Origin: Archilochus colubris
Lineage: Eukaryota > Chordata > Aves > Apodiformes > Trochilidae
DNA: 64,000 nucleotides
Assembly: GCA_023079485.1 (NCBI GenBank)
Contig: CM041108.1
Span: 1,798,001-1,862,000 of the forward strand
Reading direction: 5' to 3'
The translations under genes were made by a program, and so were the position numbers. Of the stretch, positions 39,981-53,457 are shown piece by piece; within the stretch, counting starts at the first letter, position 1, and the number at the start of each line of letters is the position of its first letter. The notes under the pieces are model-generated. The model saw nothing but the letters and a program-made list of their open reading frames with translations. It was not told the DNA's origin and made no database searches.

Positions 39981-41705
39981 CACATAACTCCCAGCTCCCT
40001 CCTTGCAGTGCAATAGGTGAAGCCCTGGACCTGAGAAATCAGGTTTGGTATTAAAGCTCCCAAAATTTGGAGGGGGAGTGGAGACCTCCCTGGCTCTGCT
40101 CAGGTTGCCCTTTCATGGCTGATTGGAGCTCATCAAGGCCCAAAGTCTAATAATGAACCAAGCAAGGCCAAGAGCTCCCTCTGACAGCTTAACTGATGGT
40201 TGTAATTAAGGCCCAGCCCACACAGCTTTTCATTAGTGCACTGCACAGCCCAGGACTTATTAGGACTTGTGGAGAGATTGAGCTTCACATCCAGGAAAAA
40301 GGCATCAAGGCCCCCAGGCTTCAGGGAAAAGGTTTGGTGCAAATAGGGAGCTGCCTGTGGCCAGCAGTGTGGGGTTTTCAGGGCAGAGCACAAGTTTTAT
40401 TCCTGTGGAGTTTGCATTCTGGGTACCTCCAAGCAGATTTTTGTTTCCTTGCATGGGGGATATTCATAATTCTTTCAATTTCTGCAGCACCTCAACTATT
40501 CCCCAGACTGCAGGCAGACTCTGAGGTTCTGCTGCTTTCTCTGCAGAGAATTTACACCTCCCTAGATGAGCCTGACCACCTCTTTCTTTAGTCCACAGGT
40601 CACTGGTGTTGGCTCTGATTCCCTTACCAGCTTCTCTGAGTCCTGGCTAAGGTGCAGCAGTGGTGATGCCAGGTAGCTGGGGTGTCTATTTCACTTCCTC
40701 TGTTTTGCTCCCTGAAAATTACAAGAAAAAATAAATATTTTTTTACATAGCAAAACACCAACCATACTAAGAAACATGGATTTTTTAGATTGTAAGTAGA
40801 ACAGAGTCCTCTGGGATCCCTACTTGCTTCCTTTCTTCTCTGTTTCCAAGCAGAACCTGCTTCTCTCCCACACTGCAAACAAAATTTGGGGGTTTTTTTG
40901 TCAGTTTGATTCTGCAGCTTTGAGTTTTCTTACTCCTGGGTGATGTCTGCTCTTCTCATAGCTGCTTTATAGAAGAGCTTGTGATTGTAAATGGCAAAGT
41001 GAAGGAAAAGGAAGTAAACTGGTTATTGTGCCAGAATCATTCCTGGCACTCCTCCCATTTCTATTTTCTCTTCCATTCTAAAGCTGGAATAAATCAAAGT
41101 GAGCAGCACGCTGGTAAACTGATGAAAGGGGAGCAGAACCAGCACTCTGTTCCCTTGCCTGGGTATTAAAAGGTTTAGTCCCAGAGAGGCAACCCTGAGC
41201 CTGAATTACAAGTGGTGGGGCAGGAGAATGGGCTCAGGAGTGTTTATTAGCAGTCATAACCTTAATCAAATAACACTCAAGGATATGTAAAGAAATCTGT
41301 TCCACTGCAGCCTCCCAAGCCAAATAAAGGAGTAAATGGGACTTCTATCAAAAATCCCTTTTAAAACTCGTGCACGTTGGGTTCTAAACAAAAATCTCCC
41401 AATTTCTTGGGGAACAGCCAGAGCTCCAGAGGAGCTCCTAGATGAAAGTAGTGGCCCATCATGCCAACCATTCACCCTCCTGCTCTAACCAGCTCCAAGG
41501 CACTGGAGAAAAGTGATGCCCCAGCCTGAACCTGACTGCCTGGGCATCTGTGTCCCTGGGTGGGAGGAAGAGGATGCTCTCCTTGAAGGATTTTTGGCCC
41601 TACAGGCAACTCCCAGCTCAGAGAACTCCATCAGCTCATTTCACTTTGCACAGCAGGAGCCTCATTCACTCCCTGTCCCCCAGCTCTGTGCAATTGCATG
41701 GGGAG

Positions 41706-41757
41706 AAGAAAAAAAAAAAAAAAAAGGAAAAAGAAAAGAAAAAAAGAAAAGAAACAG
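41706..41757 (+). repeat. A-rich polypurine tract
   Basis: A run of A interrupted only by G over about 50 bases (gaagaaaaa..., then aaaaagaaaagaaa). It gives a Lys-rich chance frame on the plus strand. Confidence 0.9.
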
Positions 41758-44700
41758 ACTCTGTGTAATAGAGGTGCATGTAAATAATCACTGGCCTAAT
41801 CCCTTCTGACAATGAAAGATATCCAACCAGAAAATGCTCATGTCTGTAACTCAACCTGAAATTTAAGCACAAGGAAGTTGTGTCAAAAGGGGACTTGGGT
41901 TCCCATAAAAGCCTCTCTACTTCCAGAGCCTGGGCCCCCATGCCAAAAAACCAGAGCAAACTTCCAGACATAACATCTGAGAAGTGCAGGACTCACAAAG
42001 GGACTTGCAAACCTCTGCTGGAGACAAAAAACCACCAGGAAAAGAGGCAGAGCCTTCAGGTTCAGATGAAGTTCCTGCCATGGGAGACAGGCACACTTCC
42101 CAGCAGAGAAACCCCATCCCACCAGGGCTGGGGAAAACCCTCTCGGAGGAGTCATTTAAAACCAGACTGGCCAAAGGTCTGGAGAAAATTCCTGGCTGAA
42201 GCCTCTTCCCCTCTGAGGTTCACTCTGAAGGTGGTCAGGACCTGAGGTGGGCACCTGGCAAAGGTGGCTCCAAGGCCAACTTTGCAGCAATGTCCCTTGG
42301 TCCACAAGAAAGAGGAATCCTAAACTTCAAAAGAAAAGCTGTCACTGCACAGACAGGGATTTCCAGGCATGGGATGATGGTCTGGCTAGAGATAGGTGAA
42401 CACCACGACAATCAGACCTGCTGGAGAGCAGGTAACTTGCTCAGCTTACCTTCCCCCCATGATGTCCCATCCCATGCCTTGACCTCAAGACAAAGAGAAC
42501 CACTGGAGCTCCAGTTTGTGCTCCCATTGCCTCCTTACCCCTAGCAGATCCTTGCAAGCTGCACCCTCTACCTGCACAGAAAACACCAGCACTCTATGGA
42601 AGAGAAATATTGGGAGGGAAGTGTTGGGAAAACCCAGGAGGAGGCTGCAGAGAGCAAAGCTGCTCAGTGCCTGGGCTTCCCTGCTTCCCTCTTGCCTGGT
42701 GCTGGCTGCATTTTGTCTTTCTTTACCCAGAGCCTGCAGGCAGAAGGCTCCACTGGTATTAAATTCCCACTGCCTGTGACAGGATCCTTGCTCTGATCCA
42801 CTGGGGAGTTTCTCTTTGCTGGTTGGGAATGTTCTGAGGAGCTGGTTTCTCATCGGAAAATACCCATCCGCTGAAATCAAAGCCCTTGGTGGGAATGTGC
42901 CAGCTTCAGGGAATCATTCATGGGAAAATGTTGCTTCCAGGCTGGAGCTTTCTAGGCTGAGAGGACTGAGCTCCACATCCAGCACCTCCATCACCTGGCA
43001 GAGCCAGTGTCCACCCAGGATGGGGACACCAACACCTTTCTCTGTAGCTTCATCTCCCTCACCCCTCTCACCCTGGATGTGAAGTCACATCCTCCATGAC
43101 TTGTCCACCAGCTTTTCCTGGAAAAAACAAAAAAAAAAACCCCAAAAAACCCCCAAACAGGCAGAGCCTTGGGCTCACCCTGAAGCACTTGGGTTTAAAT
43201 TTGGAAGAAGTTCCCAGGAGCTGAGCCCTGTCCTGCTCAGAGCCTCAGTTTGCATGTGGTGCGATGCCATGGTGGGGTTCACCAGTGTCCCCCTGTCCAC
43301 ACTGGTTGTCACTGGTCCCTCTGGGATGGCTGAGCCAACACCACCATCTTCTGGTGGAAAAATGGAAGGGAGAATCCCGAAGCTCCCTCTGGTGGCTCCT
43401 GCAGCTCAGCAGCTGACACCAACCAGGATGCTGGAGCTGGGAGGGCAAACCAGATCTTGCAGCTTGCCTGCTTCCCAAAACAAAAAGTTTGGGAGAAACC
43501 ACTCCTGGCCACCGCAGGACACGACATCTTTGTGCTCTGTCTGTCCCCAACCACAGCTGGGTCCGTGGGAGGACCTGCAGCAGGCAATGCTTTATCCTCT
43601 GGGCAGGGAAATGTGGATTTGATGGTTCAGACTTAGTGCTGGCAGAACCTGGCACTTGATTTCAGGAGTCACCAGGTCTCACTAACTTGGTTCCCCAAAA
43701 TAAAACCAATCTGAAGGGCTGTGCTCCTCGAAAAGCTGTTCAAAACCAAGGCAGGCATCTCCATCTGTGCCCTGCTGTGCAGTGATGGGGCTGAACTGAA
43801 GCTGCCAACTCCTTTGGCACTGGGTTTAGGAGGCTGCATGCTGCAAAAATGCTGCTTGCAACACAGACCATGGCTGCGAGGCTCCCAGCACCTGTGCCTG
43901 CAAAGCTGCCATGATTTGGTGCAGAGCTGGGGGGGATTTGCTCATCTAGAGGCTCTTTCCCAAGTGATTTCTCCCCGTTTCAACCTCTTCAGGATGAAAT
44001 TGGGTCCTTCTGATGTTCCACACCACCCCCCCCCCCAAGAATGATCCAGAGGGCTGAGTGATTGCAAAACCTCTTAGTGCCGTCTTATCTGCCAGTGCTT
44101 GTGCTGCACTCCAGGCTAAACACAGCTGCTGCCAAGCAGAAAAGATGAACTTTTTCTTAAGGACAATACGAGCTGCAGACCAAGTGTAAGGAGCTTTTTC
44201 AAGGGTATTAAAAGCTTCAGATGTGGCTTGAGCTTCATCTTTACCACCTGAGAAAAGAAATGACAGGAGCTCTCCTGCTAATCTCACACCCGGATGCTCC
44301 AGGATCCCTGCTCTCTCCTAACAGGACAGGATAATTTTTCCTCTCAGTAAGCCTCAATAAAGAAGTGCAGTTTTTGGCCCTGTTCCCCTCCTTCCCTCCA
44401 CACAACCTCACTTTTTTCCCTGTCTCCCTCTCCGTGCATGCTGAACTTTCCAGGGAATATCACGCCTGTCGCCGTGCCAGCCTTGTTGTTCACCATCCAT
44501 GAGATAATGTCTCTTAAAAATCTGGATCCCTGACACCAGGGCGTTCAACCCCCTTTTTTTGCCTGTGGCTGCATTTCAATTTCAGGCCAGAAATGACCAG
44601 AAGAAATATGAGAGGTTAGTGACATTCTTGGCTTGGGAATCATCAGCCTGTCGTGGAAAGGAATGTGATCAAAAAGAGACATTGCTGGTGTTTACTTTTA

Positions 44701-45527
44701 AACCCCTGATGTGCAGGGGGAGTTTAAACCATGCTGCTCAGAAGCAGCTTTTAGGCTGCAGGTAAATGCTGTTGAAGGGGTTGGAACAGGTTATTTTTGT
44801 TAGCAAAGCAACTTGGGGCAAGAACAGCCCCAGGATCATGTGTGCACGGTGCCTGTTGCTGTTTTCCTCAAGACAGAAAAGGCAGGGGAGGGCCAGGCTC
44901 TGCCTCCTGCTTTGCCACACAAGTGGTGAGAGGAATGTTGCAAAAATGCCATTTCAAGTGAGAGAGGGGATATTTCCAGATGGTACAAAGGGGCAGCACC
45001 TGAATGTGGGATAAAGCCCTCAAAAAGTGCAAGGATGTGTTTGTGCTGAAGGGTATTGAAACAGAGAGCCAAGAGCTGGAGTTTATTAGAATTTGCTTGC
45101 ATGGACAAAAGCAAAAGTTTTAACAGAGCTTGATGGAGTGCAAGGAGCCCAGGGCAGACTTGGTTCAATAAAAACCCATTGACTTTTGAGATAGTGATGG
45201 AGTACAGTGCTGGGAAAGCTCTTTACCACTCAGTCATGCTGGGAAAGCTCTGGTTGTTTGGTCTTCATCACTTCAGCCCAAAAGCAGCAAGAAGAGGCAG
45301 TCTCCATCCTTGCAGTTATTCAATTGTTCTGACAGCCCCTTTTTCTGCAAGAGCAGCTTCCTCTCCCCAAATCACAGCCTGAGGTGCACAGGAGGTACCA
45401 TGGGAGAGAAATAAAGTGTGCTGTTTGGGTGCTGGTGGTTGCAGCATGTGTGCTGGAGGAGAGGAGGATAATCCTAGAATATTTGGTGGCCTAATCAGAC
45501 AAAAATGTTAATGAGATCCCTACCAGC

Positions 45528-45545
45528 ACAGGAGTATACTCCTGT
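45528..45545. other. 18-bp perfect palindrome
   Basis: ACAGGAGTATACTCCTGT reads the same on both strands with no spacer. It lies in intergenic sequence. A dimeric binding site is possible, and so is chance in 64 kb. Confidence 0.85.
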
Positions 45546-46354
45546 CACACAAATTAATTCCTCCAGTGGCCCTGACTGTACAGGCAGAAGATAGCATCAG
45601 AGCATCTGTGGAGAAGGGGAGATGACAGAGTGCTAATGCTTTAAAAGGTCTCAGAGGCTGCAAACACAAGAATATGTACCAGACAGAGCATCCAACAGTG
45701 TTTCTGCAATAAACAAGTCATTGGGTGGAGGGCAGTGGGAAAAATGATCAGTCTGGGTGAGCTGTGTTGGAGCAGAACATCCTGCCCAGACACAGAAAGG
45801 TCAAGACCCCAACCTGAGCTTCAGCAGCACAAGCTCAGCTCACGTGGCTCTTTCTCACCATCCTCTATTGGGGTAGCTCCTCAGGCACCCAAAAATTGGT
45901 TTTCCAAGGGACACAACAGCTCACAGCCCCCCTCATCCCCTCCATGCACATCACCACCCCACAGCAACCAAGTGAAGCTATTAAATATTGAGTACTTCCC
46001 ACGAAGCTGCCATCTCTAATCCCCATGCTGCCTTCCCCCCTTTTCACACACTGGTGGCTGGGGCCTTTCCCCACTGTGAGGGGCTTTCCCCCCTTCTTTC
46101 TGCCATTATTGCTCCCTCCCACTCACAGCTGAGAATTAAAAGACATAATAAAGGATGCTTGCACTAGAGGGGGAGAAAAAAAAAAAAAAAGCAGGTCCCT
46201 TGTTCAAGCCTGGGATTCATCTGCCTCTCCCTGTGGAGATAAAGAGGCCCTTTCACCCCAGCAACCAGAAGGTTGAAGCTGGATATGTGCTTAGCAGGGC
46301 AGGCAGGGCTGGGAGCTGCCAACCTGGGCTCTGACATTTCTCCCTCAGATGAGA

Positions 46355-46680
46355 GGGGACGGGGCGAAAACCGCATTAAGAGTTGCTGGGGAGACTGCCC
46401 CTTCATCAGCCTGCAGGCTTGGGGACTGAGCTGCTGTAGCTATGAAACCAGGGGCCAAAGAGTGGCTTCGGCCCCTTTTTTTCCAGATTAAGGTTAATAA
46501 GAGCCTCCTGTGCCCACCAGAGAGCAGACTGAGCAGGGCTGGGAGCCCAGCGCCAAGAATATCCCCACCGGGGCGCACGCCGTGCCCCCCCTTTTGTTCT
46601 CCTGCTCCTGCCTGGTGATTTTCATTACAAATATCCTCTTATCGTGAGCACGTGGTGGGAGAGAAACAGAGGGGAACTGG
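46355..46680. other. CpG-richer intergenic block
   Basis: CpG dinucleotides are clearly denser here than in the neighbourhood (ggggacggggcgaaaaccgc, cagcgccaagaat, ccggggcgcacgccgtg, atcgtgagcacgtgg). No convincing exon is present in any frame. It could be a small enhancer or promoter-like island, or simply unmethylated old sequence. Confidence 0.3.
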
Positions 46681-47283
46681 GCCCACACAAAGAGAAAGAA
46701 AAGGCTGCTTGCTGGAAAAGCAGTAATTACAGAGCTGGGGCTCTCCTGGTGGAGGATTCATAGGGATTCGACATGGCAGAGGTTCACACGTCCAGTCCCT
46801 CTGGGGCCAAGCTGCTGTTTCCATTTCATTACCAGCAAGCTGGGCTGCCAGGGGAACTTGTGCCCCCAGACAAGTTCCCCAAAGGGGACAGTTGCCATTT
46901 CTTTCATTATTTGCTTTGAAAGCAGTTTTGCTGCTTCCCCCAGAAGCCTCCACGTTTCTCCTGGGTGTGTGATGGGAGAGCATGAACGCCCGGGGCTGCT
47001 GCCCACAGGTAAGGGAAAGCTCCTTGGATGTGCTCACCCCCTATTTTAGGAAAATCTAGGAGTGCTGAACCAACCCTTCAAACACCTTTTAACACCAGGG
47101 GTGACTTGTGAAGGATGAGCTTATAAAAATAAGCAAATTCTCTGTTTGTCCTTTGACAAGGAAGGTAAAAATGTCCACATGGAAAGAGATGGAGGCCCAA
47201 AATTGGGCTTTTTGTACTCACCCCCAGTACTGTGGGATTCTGGAGGTTTTGTGAGCAATTGGAGGTCTGCAGAGCTCTGGCTC

Positions 47284-47360
47284 AGGTTATCAACCTTGTT
47301 TTACAGATGGCTGAAATCAAGGCTCAGAACAACAGGGCCAAGTTCATGCTGAAGGTCCAA
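47284..47360 (+). repeat. MIR-like fragment
   Basis: The string ttgttttacagatggctgaa followed by atcaaggctcagaacaacag and ggccaagttcatgctga matches the right half of MIR-type SINEs (ccattttacagatgaggaaactgaggctcagag...aaggtcacac) with substitutions. It is short and diverged. Confidence 0.45.
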
Positions 47361-48072
47361 AAGAAGAGGAAACCAAACTGCCTTCCCCCTGCTCCAGGGG
47401 TGTTTTAGCAACAAACACCCCTTTTAATCACTACTAGTCCTTGTATATTGCTCACACACCTGAAAAGCAGCCAGTTTGGGGTAATTCTGCACCATTTCCC
47501 TGGGGAACATATCTTGGGGCCAGTTCTTCACCTTCCTTGGTGCTTCCCCAAGAAGTCTGGGACATTGTGCAGTGGCAGGACTGGTGTGGAGCCAGAAAAC
47601 TCTGTAGGAAGATGTTTCTGCTCCTAAAATGTGCACTTTCAGGCAACTGACCCCGATCCTTTGGGGTCTGACATCTACAGGACAAGGACCAGCACACTGA
47701 TCCACTCTGCAATCTCAGAGGTAAAGTACAAATGACAAATTGATGGCAAAACCCAAGAAATCCTCTGTCATGGACAGATCCTGGAATACTAAAGTCATTC
47801 CTGAAAGCTCACCAAGTCAGCATCTACCTGCACACTTCTAGGTGCCTGGATCCATAATTCTAGGGCCAAAAGCCAAGTGAGGAGTTGAGCTGCAGTTCAG
47901 GCTTCAGGCAATCCCAATCTCTTACCAGAAATGAGTCCCAGGTTTATGGTTTGGCTCCTTGTAGGGACAGAACCACCTGGAAAAAGACCCAAACCCTGCA
48001 TTTGGTTTCCAAGCAAACTGAAGCTCACTGTGCTTGGGTCTCTTCATTCCCATCCTTTCTTTCTCTCCCTTC

Positions 48073-48078
48073 TTTATT
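48073..48078 (-). promoter_or_regulatory. Alternative distal poly(A) signal (AATAAA) for SNX19
   Basis: This is the first canonical AATAAA on the minus strand downstream of the SNX19 stop, about 4.6 kb away. It sits in a pyrimidine-rich stretch of the plus strand. A long 3' UTR ending here is possible but unproven. RNA 3'-end data would decide. Confidence 0.15.
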
Positions 48079-51000
48079 TCTAAGGGTCTTAATTTCCTGC
48101 CCCCTGGTCCCTGCTGAGCCTCCATGGGATTGCTCACTGCAGCCCTTCCCTCTCCAGGGAAAGGTCAGGAAGGGAGGTTTAGTGTGCTGAGAAGAAAAGG
48201 CAGCAGCAGACAGACAAGGAGCACTCATAAAAATCTGACTGGGAGCCTCTCTGAGAAAATGTCAGGTTGGGGAGGCTGTAATAGCTTTAATCTGGGGTAC
48301 AAGGGGATTAAAAGCCTCATTCTCAGAGGACAAAAAAAAGCAAGGAGCAGAGCGGAAGGAGCAGAACAAGGGGAGAATGAAGCTGGAAGGGGAGGAAGGG
48401 AGAAAGTTAAAGAGCTGAGCTCTAAAGAGCATTGGGATTTAAAGAGCTCCATCTTCTAGAGTAATAAATGTGAAGTGGCCTGCCTGGAAAAGGGGCTTGA
48501 AGCCAATGGCTTTGCTTTTGCTTTTTCACACTAAGCACACACACTTCAGCCTTCTTCAAACCGAGGCAATTTATGTTTGGTTTTGTTGATTTTCAGGCAA
48601 AGGAGTGGGAGGGGGAAGCAGAAGGTTAATGAGGCTCTGCCAGATGTGACACTTGAGGAGCAGTGGGCATTCTACTTTTTTAAAGAGTGGTTTCTGGTAT
48701 TTGATCCTCTCCCCTGCTGTCCCTCCCCCTCCAGCACGTCCCTCCAAGTCCCCCCTCTTGTCCTTGAGAGCTGTGGAAAACCAAAGGGGCCTTGGGAACA
48801 GGAAGGAAGGATGGGAAATTGTGGGATGCCCTCCTCAAGTACTGTTTAAGCAACCTTTTCAGCTGCTCAGCAAGATGAGGAGTGGGGGATTGAAAGTCTA
48901 AAGGAAAGAAAGTGACTTTAAACATTTTTCAAAAGGCAAAAAACCCCAACACCTAACCCAGTGCAGCAGCTGCAGGTGATGTAAAGGCCAAGGAGTCACT
49001 AAATATGGACCAGAAAGCTGGGAAACCAGGGAGTCAAAGCCAAGCTTGTAGCATCACTCATGTGCTGCAGCAAACAGGGGTTTTTTAGGACTGAGTGCTA
49101 ACCCCAAATCAGGGCAGGACTGATCCATTGGATCAGCAGGGAGGCTCAGGCATTTTTACTGAGGACACTGGCAATATTCTTCTGGAAGACAAGAGGACTC
49201 TTCCCTCACCTGGAAGGACATACTTTAAGTCTTCATAAGTCTGTGAAGAAACAGCAAGCCAGGAAAGTAAAGCAGCACCCAGGAAAATCCAGAGTTGCCT
49301 CTCATCAACCCACTCACCAGCCTAAAGCACCCAAAAAGTGAGTTTCTAGCAGTCCACTGGGTTAAATGGGACCAAAACACTTGCACCTTCCACAAGACAG
49401 GAGAGATGGCCCTAGACACCACCAGGCACAGACAAACTTAAGGCAGGTTCTGTTTTCAGCAGCTCAGCCAAGTGCTGGGGACCAACAAGTGCTCTGTGCA
49501 CCAGTTGTACTCAGAGAAGGAAAAAAAAAATAAAAAATAAAAGACTTTGTAACCTAATAAGCAAATTCCAGACAGGAATTAGAGTACAGCATATCCAGTG
49601 GAGACAGGGGGCTGGAGTGGCATTAAGGTAGGAAGAATATAATTACCTGAACTGGCCAGTGGCCAGGATAATGGTATTAATTTCTTTCAAGAAAGCCAGA
49701 AGTGCCAAAACCTGGATTTTGCATTTAAATCCAGAAGATGGCAAATCACAGCATCCTGATTCCATTCTTCCAACTTTTGGCTGGGGGGGGGGGAAAAAAG
49801 AAAAAAAAAAAGCCTCCTGATCAGTTTTCACCCCTAATGTCTACAGGCTGGGGCTGTGATGGGAAAACTCAGTCCCAGTTTGACTTGGGAGGCCCAGTGC
49901 CACCCCAGTTGTCACTGATGCTCTGCTACAAGGCACACATCACCCAGGAAACCTCAACCCACTGCCCAGAACTGGCCTGCAGGCAGACAAGGACAGGCAG
50001 AGGCAAGCTCTCCTTGTTCGATCTGGTATTAATTATCCCCTGTTCTGCAGAGATAAATGCTTAATCCTCTGGCTGTTGACACTGGAAAGGGACCAACCTA
50101 CTCAGGGGTGGATATTAGAGAGGGGAACCAGGCTTCAGCTATGATCCCCCCATCACGTGCTGTGCAAATGCTCACTGGCTTGGGAGGAAATGGATTTCAT
50201 GGGGTGCAGGGGATCTTTCCATAGGAGAGATAATCCAGAATAACACATGACCCAAGCTTTCACTGTATCAGGTTTTTCTTCCTCAATTTCCCCCTCACCC
50301 CCCTCTTTGATGGAATATTTCAAATTTCATGTGGAATTTCTCATTTTTCAGACATTCTCTATTATTTCCTCAGAGCTTACCAGCTTTCCTCCTCCAGGTG
50401 AACTTCCTAAGCAGCAGTGCTCAAGGGATGAGAGATGAGTCTGCACTACCCCTGCTTCTCTGGGCTGCTGGGCTTCCAGAAGAAAGGCCAAAGGTCTCCA
50501 ACACTGCTCCTCTGCTTTCACACTCACTGGAAACCCTAAATCAAGAAGTTGGCTTGTCAGGGAGAAAGAAGCAATACTGGGTGCTGCCAGAGATGGGAAA
50601 ACTCTTCCCATTTCTGACCAAGCTGCTGAGGACTTTGGGCTTTCCCACTCATGTGCAGGGGGACAAAATACTGGCCCAGACCCATTGCCACCAGCCCAGC
50701 TTTTTGGGACCCTCAGGGAGATGCCTGCCCCTCACCTTCCCACTCCTTCCTGGGCTTTCTTGCCTCTCCCCTGCTCTTTCTTCTCCTGTCTTACAGGCAA
50801 CAGAGAATTTTAAAGCCAAACGCAGAAACGAGTTTGAAAGAGAATATTATTGTACAGAGAATCAGAACAGAAGTCACAAGTGCCTGGGAGCACTGAGCTG
50901 CTCCCCATTTAACACCAAAACAGCTTCTCAGGACAGCACTCTTCCACTGGGTGTACTGGGATGGCTGCACGAGGGTCTGGACACAAGAAATAAGAGAGAA

Positions 51001-51119
51001 CTGTGCACACTTCTTCTCCAAAACACACAAAACACCAAGCTCTGACTCAGGACAACATCTCCTGTTTGGCTGACAGGGGTGCTTTGGAGCTCAGGACCAC
51101 TGCACTCTCTGCTGTACAG

Positions 51120-51205
51120 AGTGATGAGCAGTCCCTGCTTCCAGGGAGCTTGCAGTCTAAGCAGGGAGTGCTGGGGGAAACTGAGGCAGAGGGGGATGAA
51201 GGGTT
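51120..51205 (+). repeat. SINE-like remnant, same block as at 22617
   Basis: Carries agtccctgcttccagggagc, ttgcagtctaagcaggg and ggggaaactgaggcagag. These are typical pieces of old amniote SINEs (tccctgcc...gcttacagtctaa, then ggaaactgaggcacag). No open frame of interest overlaps it. Confidence 0.5.
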
Positions 51206-52524
51206 TTCCCTCATAGCAGCTGCCTCTAGAAAGAGCAAAGTCTCCAGGAGTTACATCCCCTTCTCTCCAAACATCCCACAGGAGTATCCAGGCTCCAAGG
51301 AACAGCAGGCTCTAGGAAACACACCTGGAACACCCCCACCTGCATGGTTCCAGCTTGTGAGCTCTCTCCTTTGATCTGCAGACACCACCAGAAGCAGAAT
51401 CCCTTTGCTCAGCCAAGTCCAGCACTCTTCAGTTCATTATTTCACCAAAACCAGGTCCACAAACCAGTCTGTCCTTTTCTCCACATCCCTATCTGCCCTG
51501 TCACAAACCTGACAGCTTGCAAAAAGAAAAAAAAAAAATCACTCCAGCCTTGGATGATCCAGGGAAGCAGCTGTCAGCTCAACATGCCATGATGTAAGAG
51601 CCTCCCTGGAAGCCTCTGCACACAGCTGCTGCAATTGCAGGCCTGGGAAACCACAGCCCAGTGACATTGCCACCAACAACACAGCTCAAGTGGTGACCTC
51701 AACCCTCTTCCTAAGGTCTAATCCTGCTGGCTGTCCATGACATGCATCTGGGATTTCTCCCAGCCCCAGAGGTGCTCACTCCTCTTCCAGAGCTTGCTGG
51801 AACTGGTGTGGGGCAGTTGGTTTACTTGCTGTCCATCACAGGTGGGTCAGTTCCTTTTCTCCTCTGCCTTCCAGGTGACAATCTCTGGGATCCAAATGTG
51901 ACTCAGCAGGCAAAATGCAAAGTATTCCTCAATTCCAGCTAAGATTCCCTTCCTCTTCAGCCTGGGGAAAGTTGTCTTTTCCAGGACCAGTCTACCCCCT
52001 ACTTGTATCCTGCTGTTCAGGAAGCAGAAGATGCCAGAACAAGACTGTCAGAGCAGGGACAGGGTGAGGCAGCTTATTTTGTCCCTAGGGTAGGACAAAA
52101 GCTTGGATTTCTGCACTGCTTTCAACCTCCCAGTTTCCTGGGCAGTGGGGATGGGTCCTTGATGCTGACTTCAGGGCTGTCGTGGCCTCTCCATGCTCCT
52201 TTCTCTCTCCATATTCCCTCTGGTGACATGGCTGGAGAGTTGTAGGCACAGGGAACAGCAGCAGGGACAGCACTTGGTCTTCTCTTCACCTCTTCTGGAG
52301 AAAGATCTAGCAACAAGATACCATCTGGAACCACACCAAGCCTCTGCCTGCCAGTGCCTGCTGGAGACTGTGACCACAAAACCAAATCTTTTTGCCTTCA
52401 GATGTTAAGAGAAGCTCAGAAACATGGGACAAGTCAAGAGAGGAAGGTTGTGGATCCTCCTCAGACTGTCCTGCTCAGGCACCATCATTCCAGGCTCTCC
52501 ATCAGGTCATCTTCAGCTCCTGGG

Positions 52525-52530
52525 TTTAAT
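52525..52530 (-). promoter_or_regulatory. Candidate SNX19 poly(A) signal (ATTAAA)
   Basis: Reading the minus strand, ATTAAA lies about 155 bases after the SNX19 stop. It is the nearest common poly(A) hexamer variant. The first canonical AATAAA on this strand is much farther away, at 48073-48078, and would imply a 3' UTR of about 4.6 kb. Downstream of the near site the sequence is only moderately GU-rich. Either or both sites could be used, and nothing in the sequence settles it. Confidence 0.3.
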
Positions 52531-52684
52531 CCATCACTCAGCCAAATCAGAGAAACCTGGAAGCAGGCTTATTTAGCACTGGGTGGAAAAAAATCTTTAC
52601 AAGAAGCTCCCAGAGGTGTTCAGTAAACACTGAAAATCAAATCATGCCATGCCTGTGGCTGCTGCTTTCCTCCACCAGCCCTGG

Positions 52685-52820
52685 TTAATGTTCTGGAACT
52701 CCTGCTTTGTCCAGGTTACTGGAGGCAGACTGCACAACAGCTGAGGGCTCAAGCTGCTGGCTGGAGCCCTTGAGGACCAGGAACTCCAGCAAAACATCCA
52801 GGAGGCAGAAAACCAGGTGC
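52685..52820 (-). CDS. SNX19: SNX19 last coding exon with stop codon
   Basis: The last coding exon follows a 637-bp intron with a tcttctctccatttcag acceptor. It encodes HLVFCLLDVLLEFLVLKG and then a serine/glutamine-rich tail ending in KAGVPEH before a TAA stop at 52685-52687. The first 18 residues align with human RHLIYCLGDIILEFLDL. The tail shows no similarity to the human end that I can recall and is of about the same length, so only the final helix is conserved. With the two exons upstream, about 136 residues of the C-terminus are visible, all in one consistent frame. Downstream of the stop the sequence becomes non-coding 3' UTR on the minus strand. Confidence 0.93.
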
Positions 52821-53457
52821 CTGAAATGGAGAGAAGACAAAAGGTTAGGCTGGTCAGGACACTTTGGAGCTGGGAGACACACAAAAGGCAAAGCTCAGAC
52901 AAGGAAGAAGAATTCTGACTGCCAGCAGGGGGAAAACAAAAGCTCTCATCCCCTAAAATAAATGCTTTCAGGGTTGGTTCAGGTTTTTTGCCACCCCTCC
53001 AAACTCCTGGCTGTTTGGAGCTGCTAAGCAGCACAGAAAACACAAATGCAGCTCCTGGAATGAGGTGGCACATGCATTTTTCTGCAGTTAATCACAAATA
53101 TGTTGCTTTCCAAATGCACAGCCCTGGGTAAACACTATCTACACATCTGTGCAGCTCCCTAAACTCTTTGAAAACCAACAAACTAAACCAGGATTGGGTT
53201 TTATTTCCTTTGACAGTCCCCTGACACCCACAAGCTAAGCTCAACAACATCATTAACAAGACTGGCTCAGTCATCTCCAGGCAGACTGAGGTCCCAGCCA
53301 TGCACCTTCATAAGAAGGGAGTCAGATGCCCAGATAATCAGCCAGATTTCTTCTGAGCCCAGAAGCCAGCAGCACAAATCTCATGGCAAAGCCCTGACTG
53401 TAGCTTGCAGGCCCCATCACACAGGTTATCAGGGTAAAGAGACTGAAATCCACCTAC

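Larger units (their letters stand above)
39981..52524. other. Intergenic sequence downstream of SNX19
   Basis: This lies beyond the 3' end of SNX19. It contains the palindrome at 45528, the CpG-richer block at 46355, a MIR-like fragment at 47284 and a SINE-like fragment at 51120. Part of 48050-52684 could be SNX19 3' UTR if the distal poly(A) signal is used. A 238-codon plus-strand frame at 50329-51045 shows no recognisable domain. Confidence 0.5.

Noticed and set aside
41513..41809. Plus-strand frame ending in a lysine-rich run
   Set aside because: The run is the A-rich tract at 41706; the rest has no recognisable similarity.
50329..51045. 238-codon plus-strand frame
   Set aside because: No domain, biased composition and no exon signals; the opposite strand is open over much of it as well.
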